51,527 nt of DNA from Dokdonella immobilis (GCF_900115085.1 NZ_FOVF01000034.1:1-51527); one strand, 5' to 3'. Counted from the first letter of the stretch, positions 17,422-26,478 are shown. The notes: generated by a model not told the origin, from the letters alone. Made by a program: numbers and translations.

Positions 17422-18273
17422 CGGGGTTCTCCTCTGGGCCCGGCGCCATACGCGCCTGCCCGATGCTGAAGCGCAACCGCTGTTTGCGCTGGCCGCAGCG
17501 CACTCGACGCGCCGGATTCGCAGGAAGCCCGGGTGGCCGCCAGAGGGAACGTGTCCGTTGCCGCAACGAAAAGGGGCACCCATCGGGTGCCCCTCGAGCA
17601 GCATCTTGGCGCGGGAATCGGCGGACCGATCGGCCCCTTCGGCAACTTTCATGGGTGCATGCCGAGGCCAGGGCCGAATGCCCACGTCCGCGACGCGACG
17701 ATCGAACCACTGCAACGCAGGGCGCTGGCGCAGCAAGGGAGATACGCGCGGTGGATGCCCATCGCGTGCTTATGATGGCCGACCATGTCACGAACTGCGC
17801 GCCTGCGGAGTGGCGTTCATAGTCGAAAGCTATTCGTTCGATCGGAACAATCGATTTCATCAAAAGCAGCCCCGACAGCATACTTCTGGGCGCTGGCGAG
17901 TCAGCGATGACGTCCGGACGGGATCGGGCGCCCCGAACGAGGGACGCCCGAACTGTCGTTAAAGAGTGACGGAGACGGCTTCGCCCGCACGTGGCGAGTC
18001 CCGGATGGCGATGGCTCACAAGCCCCAATTGGCGTGCGGCACGTCCTCACGGATTGCCGGGCTTGCTTTGGCGCGCAGGAAACTGCGCAACGTCCAGTTT
18101 GCCGCGCCGACGCGTCCGGCACTCCGATCGTGCCGCGCACGCATGATCCTGCGTGCCAGCCACGCATGCATCAAGCCATGTCGAACCGGATCCAGCCCGG
18201 CAAGGGCCGGGTGCATTCGACGATGGCCCATCGATTTCGATCGAGCGACACTTCAATCAGGAGCAGGGTTTCC
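17422..18273. other. 852-base stretch without a confident gene
   Basis: This is the longest gap in the window. It holds a 7-bp hairpin just after the M23 gene (17470-17490, AGCGCAA / TTGCGCT) without a T-run. A strong terminator-like hairpin facing the minus strand lies at 17572-17594. An AT-richer patch lies around 17815-17865. Open frames on both strands are Arg/Ser/Pro-rich and unconvincing. Confidence 0.45.
17572..17594 (-). terminator. Rho-independent terminator-like hairpin read on the minus strand
   Basis: AGGGGCACCC and GGGTGCCCCT are perfect 10-bp arms around a three-base loop. On the minus strand the stem is followed by TTTCGTT, a short U-rich tail. On the plus strand there is no T-run. 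No minus-strand gene upstream of it could be identified. Confidence 0.55.
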
Positions 18274-18870
18274 ATGTCGAATCTGCAACGCCTCGTCTAT
18301 TCGAGCCGCGCAACCTTTGCCCAGGTCCAGGACGACAGCGGTATCAACCGCGAGGTCGCCCGGATCCTCATGCAGTCGCGCAGGAACAATCCGCGCCAGG
18401 GCCTGGTCGGTGCGCTCTATTTCGGTGACGGCAACTTCTTTCAATGCCTGGAAGGCGAGGCCGAGGCGCTCGACGAGGTCTGCGAACGCATCCGTCAGGA
18501 CTCGCGGCACACGGGCATGAAGGTGCTCGGACGCCATCCGATCAAGTCCAGGTCCTTTTCGGTCTGGGCCATGAAATTCGTGCCAAACGCGATGCAGGTG
18601 CAGATCCTCCTGGTCAGCCGCGGCCTGACCCGCTTCGAGCCCGAGAAATTCGATGAGTCGACCATTTCGGCCATGCTCACCTTGCTGCGCCAGGGGGCCG
18701 ATGCCGACCTGCTGCAGGTCGATGCGTCGGGCAATCGCCGTTCGGGAAACCGTCTGCCGGAGCCCGTCGCTGCAACGGCGAGCGGCCATTCCGGACGCAC
18801 TGCCATGCTGTTCGGTGCGGCGGCCCTGGTCGTGATTGCCTGCATCGCGTGGCTCGTCCTTGGCGGATAG
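18274..18870 (+). CDS. BLUF-domain blue-light sensor with C-terminal membrane anchor
   Basis: The 198-residue product begins MSNLQRLVYSSRATF and has a BLUF flavin-binding domain over residues 3-100. Key photocycle residues are visible: Tyr9, an Asn at 38 in SRRNNPRQG, Gln57 in NFFQCLEG, and Trp98/Met100 in FSVWAMKF. These match the Tyr/Asn/Gln and Trp/Met sets of AppA and PixD. The domain binds FAD non-covalently and changes its hydrogen bonding in blue light. After a linker, the last 23 residues (TAMLFGAAALVVIACIAWLV) form one transmembrane helix, so the sensor is probably tail-anchored in the inner membrane. No output domain is present. AGGAG precedes the ATG. The gene stands alone. Confidence 0.88.
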   Translation: MSNLQRLVYSSRATFAQVQDDSGINREVARILMQSRRNNPRQGLVGALYFGDGNFFQCLEGEAEALDEVCERIRQDSRHTGMKVLGRHPIKSRSFSVWAMKFVPNAMQVQILLVSRGLTRFEPEKFDESTISAMLTLLRQGADADLLQVDASGNRRSGNRLPEPVAATASGHSGRTAMLFGAAALVVIACIAWLVLGG

Positions 18871-19260
18871 TCCCGGACCGGGCGAACGTATAAAGGGGAG
18901 GTTCTGAAAGGCAAGTGCGGACGGCCAGACGGGGCGGATTTCGCTGGACGCATTGCAGCGACGGCTCGATGGCTTTCCTCCCTGGCTGCGCCGGAATACA
19001 CGCCACTCGACGATGGCGTTGGTGCGCGCAAGCGTCCTTGGTCGATCGGTAGCCCAGCGACTGCTCTGCTGCATTCGCTCCCTTCCGATCATGCGCCTTC
19101 TCCGATGGGTCTTCCCATCCTCCTTCCAGTTGATGCAGGTCAATGTGCGGGCATCGGCTCCGGTTCATCGTGATGCCCACGTTGCCACGGCTACGGCCAT
19201 TGGCGAACACCGCTGGTTGGTGTGGCGGCCTGTTTCCTTCGCACTCTCGAGGACCATCCG
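18871..19260. other. 390-base stretch without a recognisable gene
   Basis: It contains a plus-strand open frame from 18953 that overlaps the following signal peptide in another frame and has no coding signature. The promoter of the downstream secreted-protein gene should lie here, but no pair of boxes stands out. Confidence 0.45.
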
Positions 19261-20961
19261 ATGTCTGCCTTCAATCGTTCGACCTTCAGCGCAGCGGTGG
19301 CACTAGCCCTGTGCATGAACCATGCGTCCGCCCAGCAATTCTCATGGGAGACCGGTGTCAACAACGGGACCATCGCCCCTGGTGGAGACCCGGCTGCGAC
19401 CTTTCGAAGCTACAACCAGCCTGCGATCGACAATGCCGGCTTGATCGTGTTCCGCGCCCGCAGCAGTGCCGGAAGCGGTGCCCAGATCAGCGGTGTCTAC
19501 CAGCGCGACCTGAGCGGTCCGAATCCCGTGGTGAAACTCGTGGCACGCGATGACGTCGTGCCGGATCCGAACAACACATCGTATAACGGCGTACCTTCGT
19601 CGTTCACCGAATTTCCGTCGACGCCGCGAATCGACCAGGATACCGGCCTGGTGGCAACGCGCGGCCAGCACAAGCCGGTGTGGACCTATCTGCTCGGCGC
19701 AACCGAGACGCGCGTCGGCACGTCGGGAATCTATGCCTTTCCGCAAGGTGTGGGCGTGACCGGAGCGAGTCTTCTCGGCAGTGCGCTCGAAGCGGACCAG
19801 GTCACTTTGAGCTTTCCCTGGTACTCGGTGCCGGGCGCGATTCTCGGCACGCGTTTCGATCAATTTCCCGGTTCCCCGGCTGTCACCAATGGTCGTTACA
19901 TCGTATTCAAGGGGAACTACACCGACCCGCTCGACGGCCTGGGTCGTACCGGCGTCTATTTCCGCGATGTCCTGGGCGGGACGCCAACGCCGTATACCGG
20001 GTTGATTGCAGACTCGAACACGCTCGTGCCGAACCAGCCGAAGGGAGGCAGTGTGAAGTTCGGTTCCACTGCGCCACCCAGTGCCGCGAACGGCCTCGTC
20101 TACTTCACCGGCCTCGACATCGAGGAAGCACCGACCCTGGGCGGCATCTATCGTGCGCAGATCCCGGCATCACCACCTCCGCTTGCGCCGCTGGCCTTGC
20201 CGCTGAGCGTGATGGTCGGAATCGGCGACCCGGTCCCCGGCGAACCACCCGGTGCGGTCTTCAATGGACTCGGCGAAGGACTCTCGGTCAGCAGTGACGG
20301 CAATCTCGTTGCATTCTGGGCGCGATGGGGAACCGAAACATTCGAAAAGACCCTGTTGTGTCCGACCGATGGCAACGCCGACCTCATTGCCTTCTGCAAC
20401 GAAACCTATCCCGATGGCCTGGTGGTGAACATTCCGGTCCATCAGGGCATCTTCATCCACGATGCCACCAGCGGCATCACCTCAGCCGTGGCGCGCACCC
20501 AGAATGACGGCGTGGAAGATCTCCTGTTCTGGGTCTTCTCGGGTCGCCCGCCGGGTGTCGGCGGCACCGAGGACACCGACATCGAGCCGGCGCGCTGGCG
20601 TTCTTCGGGCTTTGCGGCCCTGTCCTTCGAAGTGGATCAACCGACCCAGGTGGTCTTCAAGGCGCAGCGCAACGGCCTGGTCGGCCTCTACCTGCGCGAG
20701 AGTTCCGTCCTCGAACTGCCACTGAGGACCGTTGCCGAGGTCGGCACAACGCCGGGAACAGAACTGGATCCACTTGCGCCAGCCGGTTCCCTGATCAGTT
20801 CCGTCGGTGTCGAACGCGAGGGATTCCGCAACGGCCGCCTGGCGATCACCGCGACGATGCTGTACGTCGATCCGATCGATCCGACGATTACCGAGAGTTG
20901 GGGCGGAATCTATATGTCGACAGGCGTGATCGATCTCATCTTCCGCGACGGGTTCGATTGA
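19261..20961 (+). CDS. Secreted beta-repeat protein ending in the GFD motif
   Basis: The 566-residue product has a signal peptide (MSAFNRSTFSAAVALALCMN, cut near ASAQ). The body contains repeated segments in which asparagine-glycine turns precede a hydrophobic strand and an aromatic: DNAGLIVFRAR, NGRYIVFKGNY, ANGLVYFTGLD and SDGNLVAFWAR, each followed by GIY or GVY. This looks like a propeller or beta-solenoid built from units of about 60-100 residues, in the style of uncharacterised choice-of-anchor tandem-repeat proteins. The protein ends GVIDLIFRDGFD, the cleanest copy of the C-terminal signature discussed in the findings. GAGG about a dozen bases before the ATG sets the start. The function is unknown. 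Confidence 0.78.
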   Translation: MSAFNRSTFSAAVALALCMNHASAQQFSWETGVNNGTIAPGGDPAATFRSYNQPAIDNAGLIVFRARSSAGSGAQISGVYQRDLSGPNPVVKLVARDDVVPDPNNTSYNGVPSSFTEFPSTPRIDQDTGLVATRGQHKPVWTYLLGATETRVGTSGIYAFPQGVGVTGASLLGSALEADQVTLSFPWYSVPGAILGTRFDQFPGSPAVTNGRYIVFKGNYTDPLDGLGRTGVYFRDVLGGTPTPYTGLIADSNTLVPNQPKGGSVKFGSTAPPSAANGLVYFTGLDIEEAPTLGGIYRAQIPASPPPLAPLALPLSVMVGIGDPVPGEPPGAVFNGLGEGLSVSSDGNLVAFWARWGTETFEKTLLCPTDGNADLIAFCNETYPDGLVVNIPVHQGIFIHDATSGITSAVARTQNDGVEDLLFWVFSGRPPGVGGTEDTDIEPARWRSSGFAALSFEVDQPTQVVFKAQRNGLVGLYLRESSVLELPLRTVAEVGTTPGTELDPLAPAGSLISSVGVEREGFRNGRLAITATMLYVDPIDPTITESWGGIYMSTGVIDLIFRDGFD

Positions 20962-21363
20962 TTCGAGGATGGCCGGCAGGGGGCAGTGGGTGATCCGGGG
21001 CGTTTATCGTCACTCAAGCGCGCCGGGGCCTTGGCCCATTGGGCCAAGGCTGCTGCCAGAAGCGACTCTTCCGCGATCAACCGGAACAGTCCATCGGCTG
21101 AAGCGCTTGCCGTCATCGAGCGTGATGACGGTTGCCGCTCGCTTCATGCCCTGGCCACGCCCGAACCCCCGATGCCGCGCTCGATTGCGGAATGGGTCGG
21201 TGACCCCGCGATGGTGCAATCCGTGGGGTCTTGGGTATAGGGTGTAGAAGCGATGCGTATCCATGTTGGCAAAGCCGGCTACGCGTCCCTCCCAAACTCC
21301 GACCGCCGGGTCCGCGGACCCGACCGACCCAATCGTTCACCCCTCGTGCAAGGAGCCAGACCC
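20962..21363. other. 402-base stretch with two hairpins and no gene
   Basis: Besides the terminator-like hairpin at 21028-21050, an 8-bp hairpin lies at 21110-21131 (CCGTCATC / GATGACGG, six-base loop). Open frames here have no coding signature. The promoter for the DksA-like gene must lie near the right end. Confidence 0.45.
21028..21050 (+). terminator. Terminator-like hairpin after the repeat-protein gene
   Basis: GCCTTGGCCC and GGGCCAAGGC pair around a three-base loop, 66 bases after the stop codon of the repeat-protein gene. There is no T-run, so it could act as an mRNA 3'-end stabiliser rather than an intrinsic terminator. Confidence 0.45.
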
Positions 21364-21759
21364 ATGTCGAATCCATCCGGAGGATCGTCCCATCCGCAGC
21401 TGGACCGCTCGTTCATCGAACTGCAACGCAAGAGACTGGAGGCGCTGCGCGAAGAATTGCTCGGTGGTGAGCAACGTGAGATCGCGGACGAGCGCGCAGA
21501 GCGCGAATTGCATGGAAACGAAGCCCGGGAGTTCGAGGACGATGCGCAGAGCATGGCCCAGCGTGAAGTCGGTCAGGCGACGCGCAACCTGAACGATCGA
21601 CGCATCGCCGACATCGAGCGTGCGTTGCGGAAGATCGAGCAAGGCAGTTATGGCCTCTCCGAGGCGAGCGGCAAGCCGATTCCGCTGTCCCGGCTTGAAT
21701 CGACGCCAGAGGCGATCTACACCGTCGAGGAAGAACGCAGTCGCGAAGTGCGCCGCTGA
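21364..21759 (+). CDS. TraR/DksA-family protein lacking the zinc-finger cysteines
   Basis: The 131-residue product has the family layout: a charged N-terminal coiled coil (about 15-95, rich in Glu and Arg, for example LEALREELLGGEQREIADE), then RRIADIERALRKIEQGSYG, then a zinc-finger-like region. Where DksA has YGxCxxCG and a second Cys pair, this protein reads YGLSEASGKPIPLSRLESTP and IYTVEEE, so all four cysteines are replaced. Cys-less DksA variants are known; some fold without zinc and still reach the RNA polymerase secondary channel. AAGGAG eight bases upstream sets the start at 21364. It may tune transcription under oxidising or zinc-poor conditions, which is inference from the family. 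Confidence 0.82.
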   Translation: MSNPSGGSSHPQLDRSFIELQRKRLEALREELLGGEQREIADERAERELHGNEAREFEDDAQSMAQREVGQATRNLNDRRIADIERALRKIEQGSYGLSEASGKPIPLSRLESTPEAIYTVEEERSREVRR

Positions 21760-21894
21760 TAGGTCCCGCGGCCAATTGTGGCGGGGATCGGTAGGTGCAA
21801 CACGCCGCATCGACTTGCGGTGCCTTTCGACGCATAGGCGCAGACCGTGTGTTCAGGCAGACTTGGCCGCTGCAGCCACTTCCGGAACCCACCC

Positions 21895-24351
21895 ATGAAG
21901 GAGCTTTTTCAGACGCTTGGTGCCTTGCTGGCCCTTTCGCTCTCGACAGCGACGTTGGCAGCGAAACCCGACAACGGCAAGACGCCAGCGCCGACCGACA
22001 TCGCCAGCGCGACGCGAGGCACGGTGCATGTCGCGGGGTTCTTCGATGTCTATCGCGATGAGGCCCGGGGCCGCGTGCTGCTGGGACTGCGGGAGTTCGA
22101 CCAGCCGTTCCTGTTGATCAGTTCGCTGCCGTGGGCGATCGGGTCGAACGACATTGGTCTCGACCGCGGTCAGAGCAGCGGTTCCCATCTTGTTGAATTC
22201 CGACGTGCCGGCCAGCGCGTATTGCTGGTCGAGGACAATGCGCGTTTTCGAGCCGTGTCGAGTAATCCGGACGAGGCGCTGAGCGTGCGCCAGGCGTTTG
22301 CCGAATCGGTGCTCTGGGCGGGCGACATCGTCGGCGAGGATTCCAAGGGTTCGCTGGTCGTCGTCGACGTCGGCTCCCTGCTGGTTTCCGACCGGCATGG
22401 GATCGCGCGCCAGCTCAACCAGGCCGGCCAGGGCAAGTACGAACTCGATGACAAGCGCAGCGCGGTCTCCGCCGCGGATGCGAAGAGTTTTCCGGACAAT
22501 ACCGAACTCGAGGCACTGCTGACCTTCAAGGGTCCAGGCGAAGCCGAATACGTGCGCGACGTGGCCCCGGACCCGGAAAGCCTGACTGTGCGCCAGCACC
22601 TGAGCCTGGTGCGACTGCCACCGCGGGGCTATGTGCCGCGCGCCTATCACCCGGCGTCCGGCGGCATGAGTGTCGGCTACTACGACTTTGCAAAGCCGCT
22701 CGCGTCGAGCATCGAGGTCCGCGTGCAGCCGCGTTTCCGTCTCGAGAAGACCGATCCGGCCGCCACGCTGAGTACGGTGCGCAAGCCGATCGTGTTCTAC
22801 GTCGACCGCGGTGCGCCGGAACCGGTTCGCTCGGCGCTACTGGAAGGCGCCAACTGGTGGCAGAGCGCGTTCGAGAAGGCCGGATTCAAGGACGCGTACC
22901 GGGTCGAACTGTTGCCCGAAGGCGTCGATCCGATGGATGTGCGTTACAACCTGATTACCTGGGCGCATCGGATGACGCGCGGCTGGTCCTACGGCCAGCC
23001 GATCGTCGACCCGCGCACCGGCGAGATCATCAAGGGATCGGTGACGCTTGGCTCGCAACGCATTCGGCAGGACATCATGATCGCGGAGAGCCTGCTCGCG
23101 CCTTACGACAAAGCCGATGCCGGCGCACTCGCACGCGAGGCCGAACAGATGGCGCTCGCGCGCCTGCGCCAGCTGGCCGCGCATGAAGTGGGTCATGCGC
23201 TTGGCTTCAACCACAATTTCGCGGCGAGCCGGCTGGGCAATGGTTCGGTCATGGACTACCCGCATCCATTGCTGAAGATCGGCGAGGACGGCGACATCCA
23301 TCTCGACAAGGTCTATGGAATCGGTGTCGGACCGTGGGACGATTTCCTCGTCGCCCACGCCTACGCGCAGTTCGCCCCGGGCACCGAGGCGGCGTCGCTG
23401 GCGGCCTTGCGCTCAAATATCGCCAAGGCCGGCTTTCGCTACATGAGCGATCCGGATGCACGTTCACCGGGCGATGCCGAAGTCGACGGTCTGCTCTGGG
23501 ACTACGGCGCGGACTCACTGGCGACCTACGATTCGCTGATGGCCGTCCGACGCAAGGCCCTCGACGACTTCTCGATCGGCGTGCTGCCGCCCGAGCGGCA
23601 GGTCGGTGAACTCGAGGCGCGTCTCGTTCCGGTTTATCTGTTGCATCGCTACCAGCTCGAGGCCGTTGCGCGCCTGCTTGGCGGGGTGACCTATGCGTAC
23701 TCCGAGGCGGCCGACCGTCAGGCCGGAACGCACACCGTTGCCGCCGAGCGTCAACGCGCCGCGCTGAATCGACTGGTCGCTTCGCTGGGTGCCGAACAGC
23801 TCGCGTTGCCGGCCAACGTGCTCGATCTCGTCACCCCTCCCGGCATTGAATACTCGCGCTCGCGCGAGTACTTCGCGACCGCCAGCGGACCGATGTTCGA
23901 TCCATTTGCCGTCGTTGGCGCCGCTGCGGCGCAAACGACGACCTTCCTGTTCGCGCCCGAGCGCCTCAACCGGGTGGCCTGGCAGCACGCGCGCGACGCA
24001 ACGTCGCCCGGCATCGACGAGCTGCTCGAGGCGATTTTCCGCGGTACCTGGCAGCGCAAGCCGATCGATGCCAGCGTGCCTGCCGGCGAGGCCGTGCAGG
24101 CTGCCGCGAATTGGGTCGTCCTCGATGCACTGCTGGCCACGCTCGAGGCCGGCAAGCTGCATGCACAGGTCGCCGCGGACCTTCGCGATTCGCTGCAGGG
24201 CTGGCAGGTCTGGTTGGCGGACAATGCCGGACGCGGCAGCCAGGCCGCCAATCGCAAACAGGCAGCGGCGCTGATCGGCAAGTACCTGGCCGATCCGAAA
24301 TCGGTCACCCTGCGCAAGCTGCCGCAGATTCCACCCGGAGCGCCGATCTGA
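21895..24351 (+). CDS. Secreted zinc-dependent metalloprotease (DUF5117/DUF4953 type)
   Basis: The 818-residue product has a signal peptide (LGALLALSLSTATLA). It follows the order of large uncharacterised bacterial metalloproteases: an N-terminal beta region (about 40-330, with FFDVYRDEARGRVLLGL and VGYYDFAKPL), then a catalytic domain with HEVGHALGFNHN at 430-441, and a long helical C-terminal part. The HExxHxxGxxH motif marks a metzincin-like active site, with His430, His434 and His440 binding zinc and Glu431 as catalytic base. MDYPHP shortly after could be the Met-turn. It probably degrades proteins or peptides in the periplasm or outside the cell. The start at 21895 has only a weak GGA upstream. 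The gene is likely monocistronic. Confidence 0.85.
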   Translation: MKELFQTLGALLALSLSTATLAAKPDNGKTPAPTDIASATRGTVHVAGFFDVYRDEARGRVLLGLREFDQPFLLISSLPWAIGSNDIGLDRGQSSGSHLVEFRRAGQRVLLVEDNARFRAVSSNPDEALSVRQAFAESVLWAGDIVGEDSKGSLVVVDVGSLLVSDRHGIARQLNQAGQGKYELDDKRSAVSAADAKSFPDNTELEALLTFKGPGEAEYVRDVAPDPESLTVRQHLSLVRLPPRGYVPRAYHPASGGMSVGYYDFAKPLASSIEVRVQPRFRLEKTDPAATLSTVRKPIVFYVDRGAPEPVRSALLEGANWWQSAFEKAGFKDAYRVELLPEGVDPMDVRYNLITWAHRMTRGWSYGQPIVDPRTGEIIKGSVTLGSQRIRQDIMIAESLLAPYDKADAGALAREAEQMALARLRQLAAHEVGHALGFNHNFAASRLGNGSVMDYPHPLLKIGEDGDIHLDKVYGIGVGPWDDFLVAHAYAQFAPGTEAASLAALRSNIAKAGFRYMSDPDARSPGDAEVDGLLWDYGADSLATYDSLMAVRRKALDDFSIGVLPPERQVGELEARLVPVYLLHRYQLEAVARLLGGVTYAYSEAADRQAGTHTVAAERQRAALNRLVASLGAEQLALPANVLDLVTPPGIEYSRSREYFATASGPMFDPFAVVGAAAAQTTTFLFAPERLNRVAWQHARDATSPGIDELLEAIFRGTWQRKPIDASVPAGEAVQAAANWVVLDALLATLEAGKLHAQVAADLRDSLQGWQVWLADNAGRGSQAANRKQAAALIGKYLADPKSVTLRKLPQIPPGAPI

Positions 24352-24369
24352 GGGCGTATTCGACGCCCT
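24351..24369 (+). terminator. Short hairpin directly after the metalloprotease stop
   Basis: AGGGCGT and ACGCCCT pair around the loop ATTCG, beginning at the last base of the stop codon. Only two T residues follow, so intrinsic termination would be weak. Confidence 0.35.
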
Positions 24370-24546
24370 TAGATCCGAAGAACGAGTGGCCTGCCCGTGA
24401 GGATTGGGAATACAGGGCAGGGCGCGCCCGTCTGAAAGCTGAAACCAATGGAGATCTGCGATGGGTGGCCCGTGCCGGCACGCTCTTCCGTTTGATGAGA
24501 GCAGGCCGCACTGGCGCGGTCACCCGACAAACGCGAGGTCGATTGA

Positions 24547-25089
24547 ATGAGAATGTTGCCCTGGTTGCTCCTGCCTGGCCTGATCCAGCTGGCTCATGCG
24601 ACTCCCGTCGAGGGTTATTGCGAGCGCGATGGCAAGCGCCTTACCTTTTCCGATGGCATCGCGTTCGTCGATGCCCGCGATGCCGAGGGTGTCGTCACCA
24701 CCACGATATACCTGACCAGCAAACCGCTCGATCGCAAGGCCCTTGCGGCTTGCAGCGAGTGCGCCGTGGCTCCGGGTGAGAACACGTTCGTGAGCCCGCG
24801 TGGGGATCGCATCGAGGCCCAGCGTGCGGCGACCGCGGACGGTTGGATCGAAATCCAGCATGTCGGCGGCGAACTCGACATGTCCACCATCGTCAACCTG
24901 ATGTACATCGATCGCGACGGGGTGATGACCGGGCTCGACGGTGGCAATGGGCGGGTCAGCCTGCAGACCAACTCGCCCACTCGCATCGCCGGCAAGGTCA
25001 CCAGCGAAGCCCATGAGCCGCCCTATGACGACACCGACATGGACTGCGCGATCAGCTTCGATGTGGCCGTCGGCTGGCCGAAGCCCTGA
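24547..25089 (+). CDS. Small exported protein of unknown function
   Basis: The 180-residue product has a signal peptide (MRMLPWLLLPGLIQLAHA) and a mature domain starting TPVEGYCERDGKRLTF. It has Cys residues at the start, a CSEC pair in the middle (AACSECAVAP) and one near the end (MDCAISF), suggesting disulfides in the periplasm. No family is recognised. GAGG lies about ten bases before the ATG. It follows the metalloprotease gene on the same strand after about 195 bases, so a separate promoter is likely. Confidence 0.65.
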   Translation: MRMLPWLLLPGLIQLAHATPVEGYCERDGKRLTFSDGIAFVDARDAEGVVTTTIYLTSKPLDRKALAACSECAVAPGENTFVSPRGDRIEAQRAATADGWIEIQHVGGELDMSTIVNLMYIDRDGVMTGLDGGNGRVSLQTNSPTRIAGKVTSEAHEPPYDDTDMDCAISFDVAVGWPKP

Positions 25090-25428
25090 TGCGGAAACCG
25101 GAACAGGCCTGATCCAGGATTGCGGGCTCGGTCGGACGTTGTCGAGAGCCGCAGCGCCGCGCGGCGGTCGTTCCAGCGACGCGTTGCCAGGGGAATCTCG
25201 CGAATCTGCCGGGAAGGGGCGCGGAGGTCTGACTTGAGCTGCGGTGCCGAGGGTGGCGTTCGTACTTGTTCAGACCTTGCGCTGATTTGCCGGGCATCCA
25301 TCGGCCCGATCATGAGGCGCGACGGCGCGCTTGCCTCGATTGAGGCTTGAACGCAAGATGTTGCGCCCTTCAACGTGGCGACACCGCTGCCACCGCGAAA
25401 GACCACAAGCGCATATCCGGAGTGCTAC
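25090..25428. other. 339-base stretch without a recognisable gene
   Basis: Open frames on both strands are Arg/Ser-rich and lack ribosome sites. The stretch should contain the promoter of the next exported protein; nothing diagnostic was seen. Confidence 0.45.
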
Positions 25429-26037
25429 ATGTCAAAAGCGTTCGCCGTTGTCGTCTGCCTGCTGCTCGGCTCGAGCGTGATGGCCACCGAGATCCCGTTG
25501 AAGAATGCCGATTTCGAGTTGCCGATGGCCGGCCTTCGCATTCCGGGCTGGTCGCGTACCCAGCATGCCGGCGTCCGAGCCTACGTGGTCGAGCGCGATG
25601 CCGAACGCTTCGCCCATGGCAAGCACAGCATTCGTATGCGGCGCACCACCGAGCAGGCCTACGGCATGATCTCCCAGGTCATCGAGGCTGCGGACCTGGC
25701 CGGCAAGCCCGTCGAGTTGGCGGCGAAACTGAAGACCGCCGAGGTCGGCAAGAAGGGCTGGGTGATGAAGATGACCTTTCTTCGCTACAGCGCCATCATC
25801 GATCAGGTGCGCGCGACACCGGTCACTGGTGATACGGAGTGGACCGAGGTAGCGATCAGGAAGGACGTGCCAGCCGGGACGACGGCCATCGAGATTGGTT
25901 TCCTGCTGCTGGATGGCGGTACCGGCTGGGCCGATGACGTGCATCTGCGCACGCGCGCCGTAGAGAACGACAAGACCGATGCGAGCGCACCCGGGACATC
26001 GGCGGCGGCGGACAACAGGGCAGGCAAGTCGCGCTGA
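25429..26037 (+). CDS. Exported jelly-roll (carbohydrate-binding-module-like) protein
   Basis: The 202-residue product has a signal peptide (MSKAFAVVVCLLLGSSVMA). A single beta-sandwich domain follows: LKNADFELP, RIPGWSR, GKHSIRMRRT, YGMISQVIEAADLAGKPV, TEWTEVAIRKDVPAGTTAIEIGF and GGTGWADDVHLR. This order, N-x-DFE near the start and W-x-DDV at the end, is typical of galactose-binding-like or family-22-type carbohydrate-binding domains. No catalytic module is attached. The last 25 residues are a charged, disordered tail. GGAG seven bases before the ATG sets the start. It may bind glycans in the periplasm or on the surface. Confidence 0.68.
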   Translation: MSKAFAVVVCLLLGSSVMATEIPLKNADFELPMAGLRIPGWSRTQHAGVRAYVVERDAERFAHGKHSIRMRRTTEQAYGMISQVIEAADLAGKPVELAAKLKTAEVGKKGWVMKMTFLRYSAIIDQVRATPVTGDTEWTEVAIRKDVPAGTTAIEIGFLLLDGGTGWADDVHLRTRAVENDKTDASAPGTSAAADNRAGKSR

Positions 26038-26107
26038 GCGATGCGAACGCGGCGTGCTTCGACGCCTCGGCAGCCGCCGGGCCGGGTTGCGCCGGCAGCC
26101 GACGGTG

Positions 26108-26415
26108 TCAGTCGAGGGCCGCTTCGCGCTCGAGTATCTCGACCGTTTCACCGAACATCGCCTGGGCCTCGGCGACGGTCTCGGCGATGCACACGACCCC
26201 GAGCATTCCGTATTCGGAGAGTGGGCCCAGCAGATGGAAGACGATGCCCGCTGGCGCGTGTCTTCGCGTTGCCGCTCGTGGTCGACGACGGTGTCGATCA
26301 GCTGTTCCGGGATGAAGCGCCGAAAGTACGGGGGCAGCAGGCTGTCGATGACGTGGTGGTTCCGGTGCGTGCCCAGCAGCGTGACGGAACAGCCCGAGCC
26401 GCGGAGCCCTTCCAC
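26108..26415 (-). pseudogene. Truncated, frameshifted remnant (possibly PGM1-type peptide ligase C terminus)
   Basis: On the minus strand, one frame reads LLGTHRNHHVIDSLLPPYF, RRFIPEQLIDTVVDHERQRE. Near 26255-26265 it must shift by one base to continue as AGIVFHLLGPLSEYG, MLGVVCIAETVAEAQAMFGE and EREAALD, ending at a stop at 26108. The two halves form one coherent protein segment of about 105 residues. GVxFHLxGALSEYGKLG-like sequence recalls the C-terminal domain of PGM1-related ATP-grasp peptide ligases, but I could not confirm this. A GTG at 26415 is the only plausible start; the rest of such a ligase is missing. It lies head-to-head with the N-formylglutamate amidohydrolase gene. Confidence 0.5.
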
Positions 26416-26478
26416 ATCGTGCTCGCGGCATCGCAGTGCAAACTTTTCGATCAAAGGCGCGTGCGGCACACTGCCGGC

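Noticed and set aside
15517-17736. 739-codon minus-strand open frame
   Set aside because: Antisense of the delta-60/M23 gene; its composition (many His, Arg, Asp, Gly) is that of a high-GC shadow frame.
17375-18028. Minus-strand 217-codon frame in the large gap
   Set aside because: Arg/Ser/Ala-rich with no motif; it also runs into the end of the M23 gene. The terminator within it argues against translation through this point.
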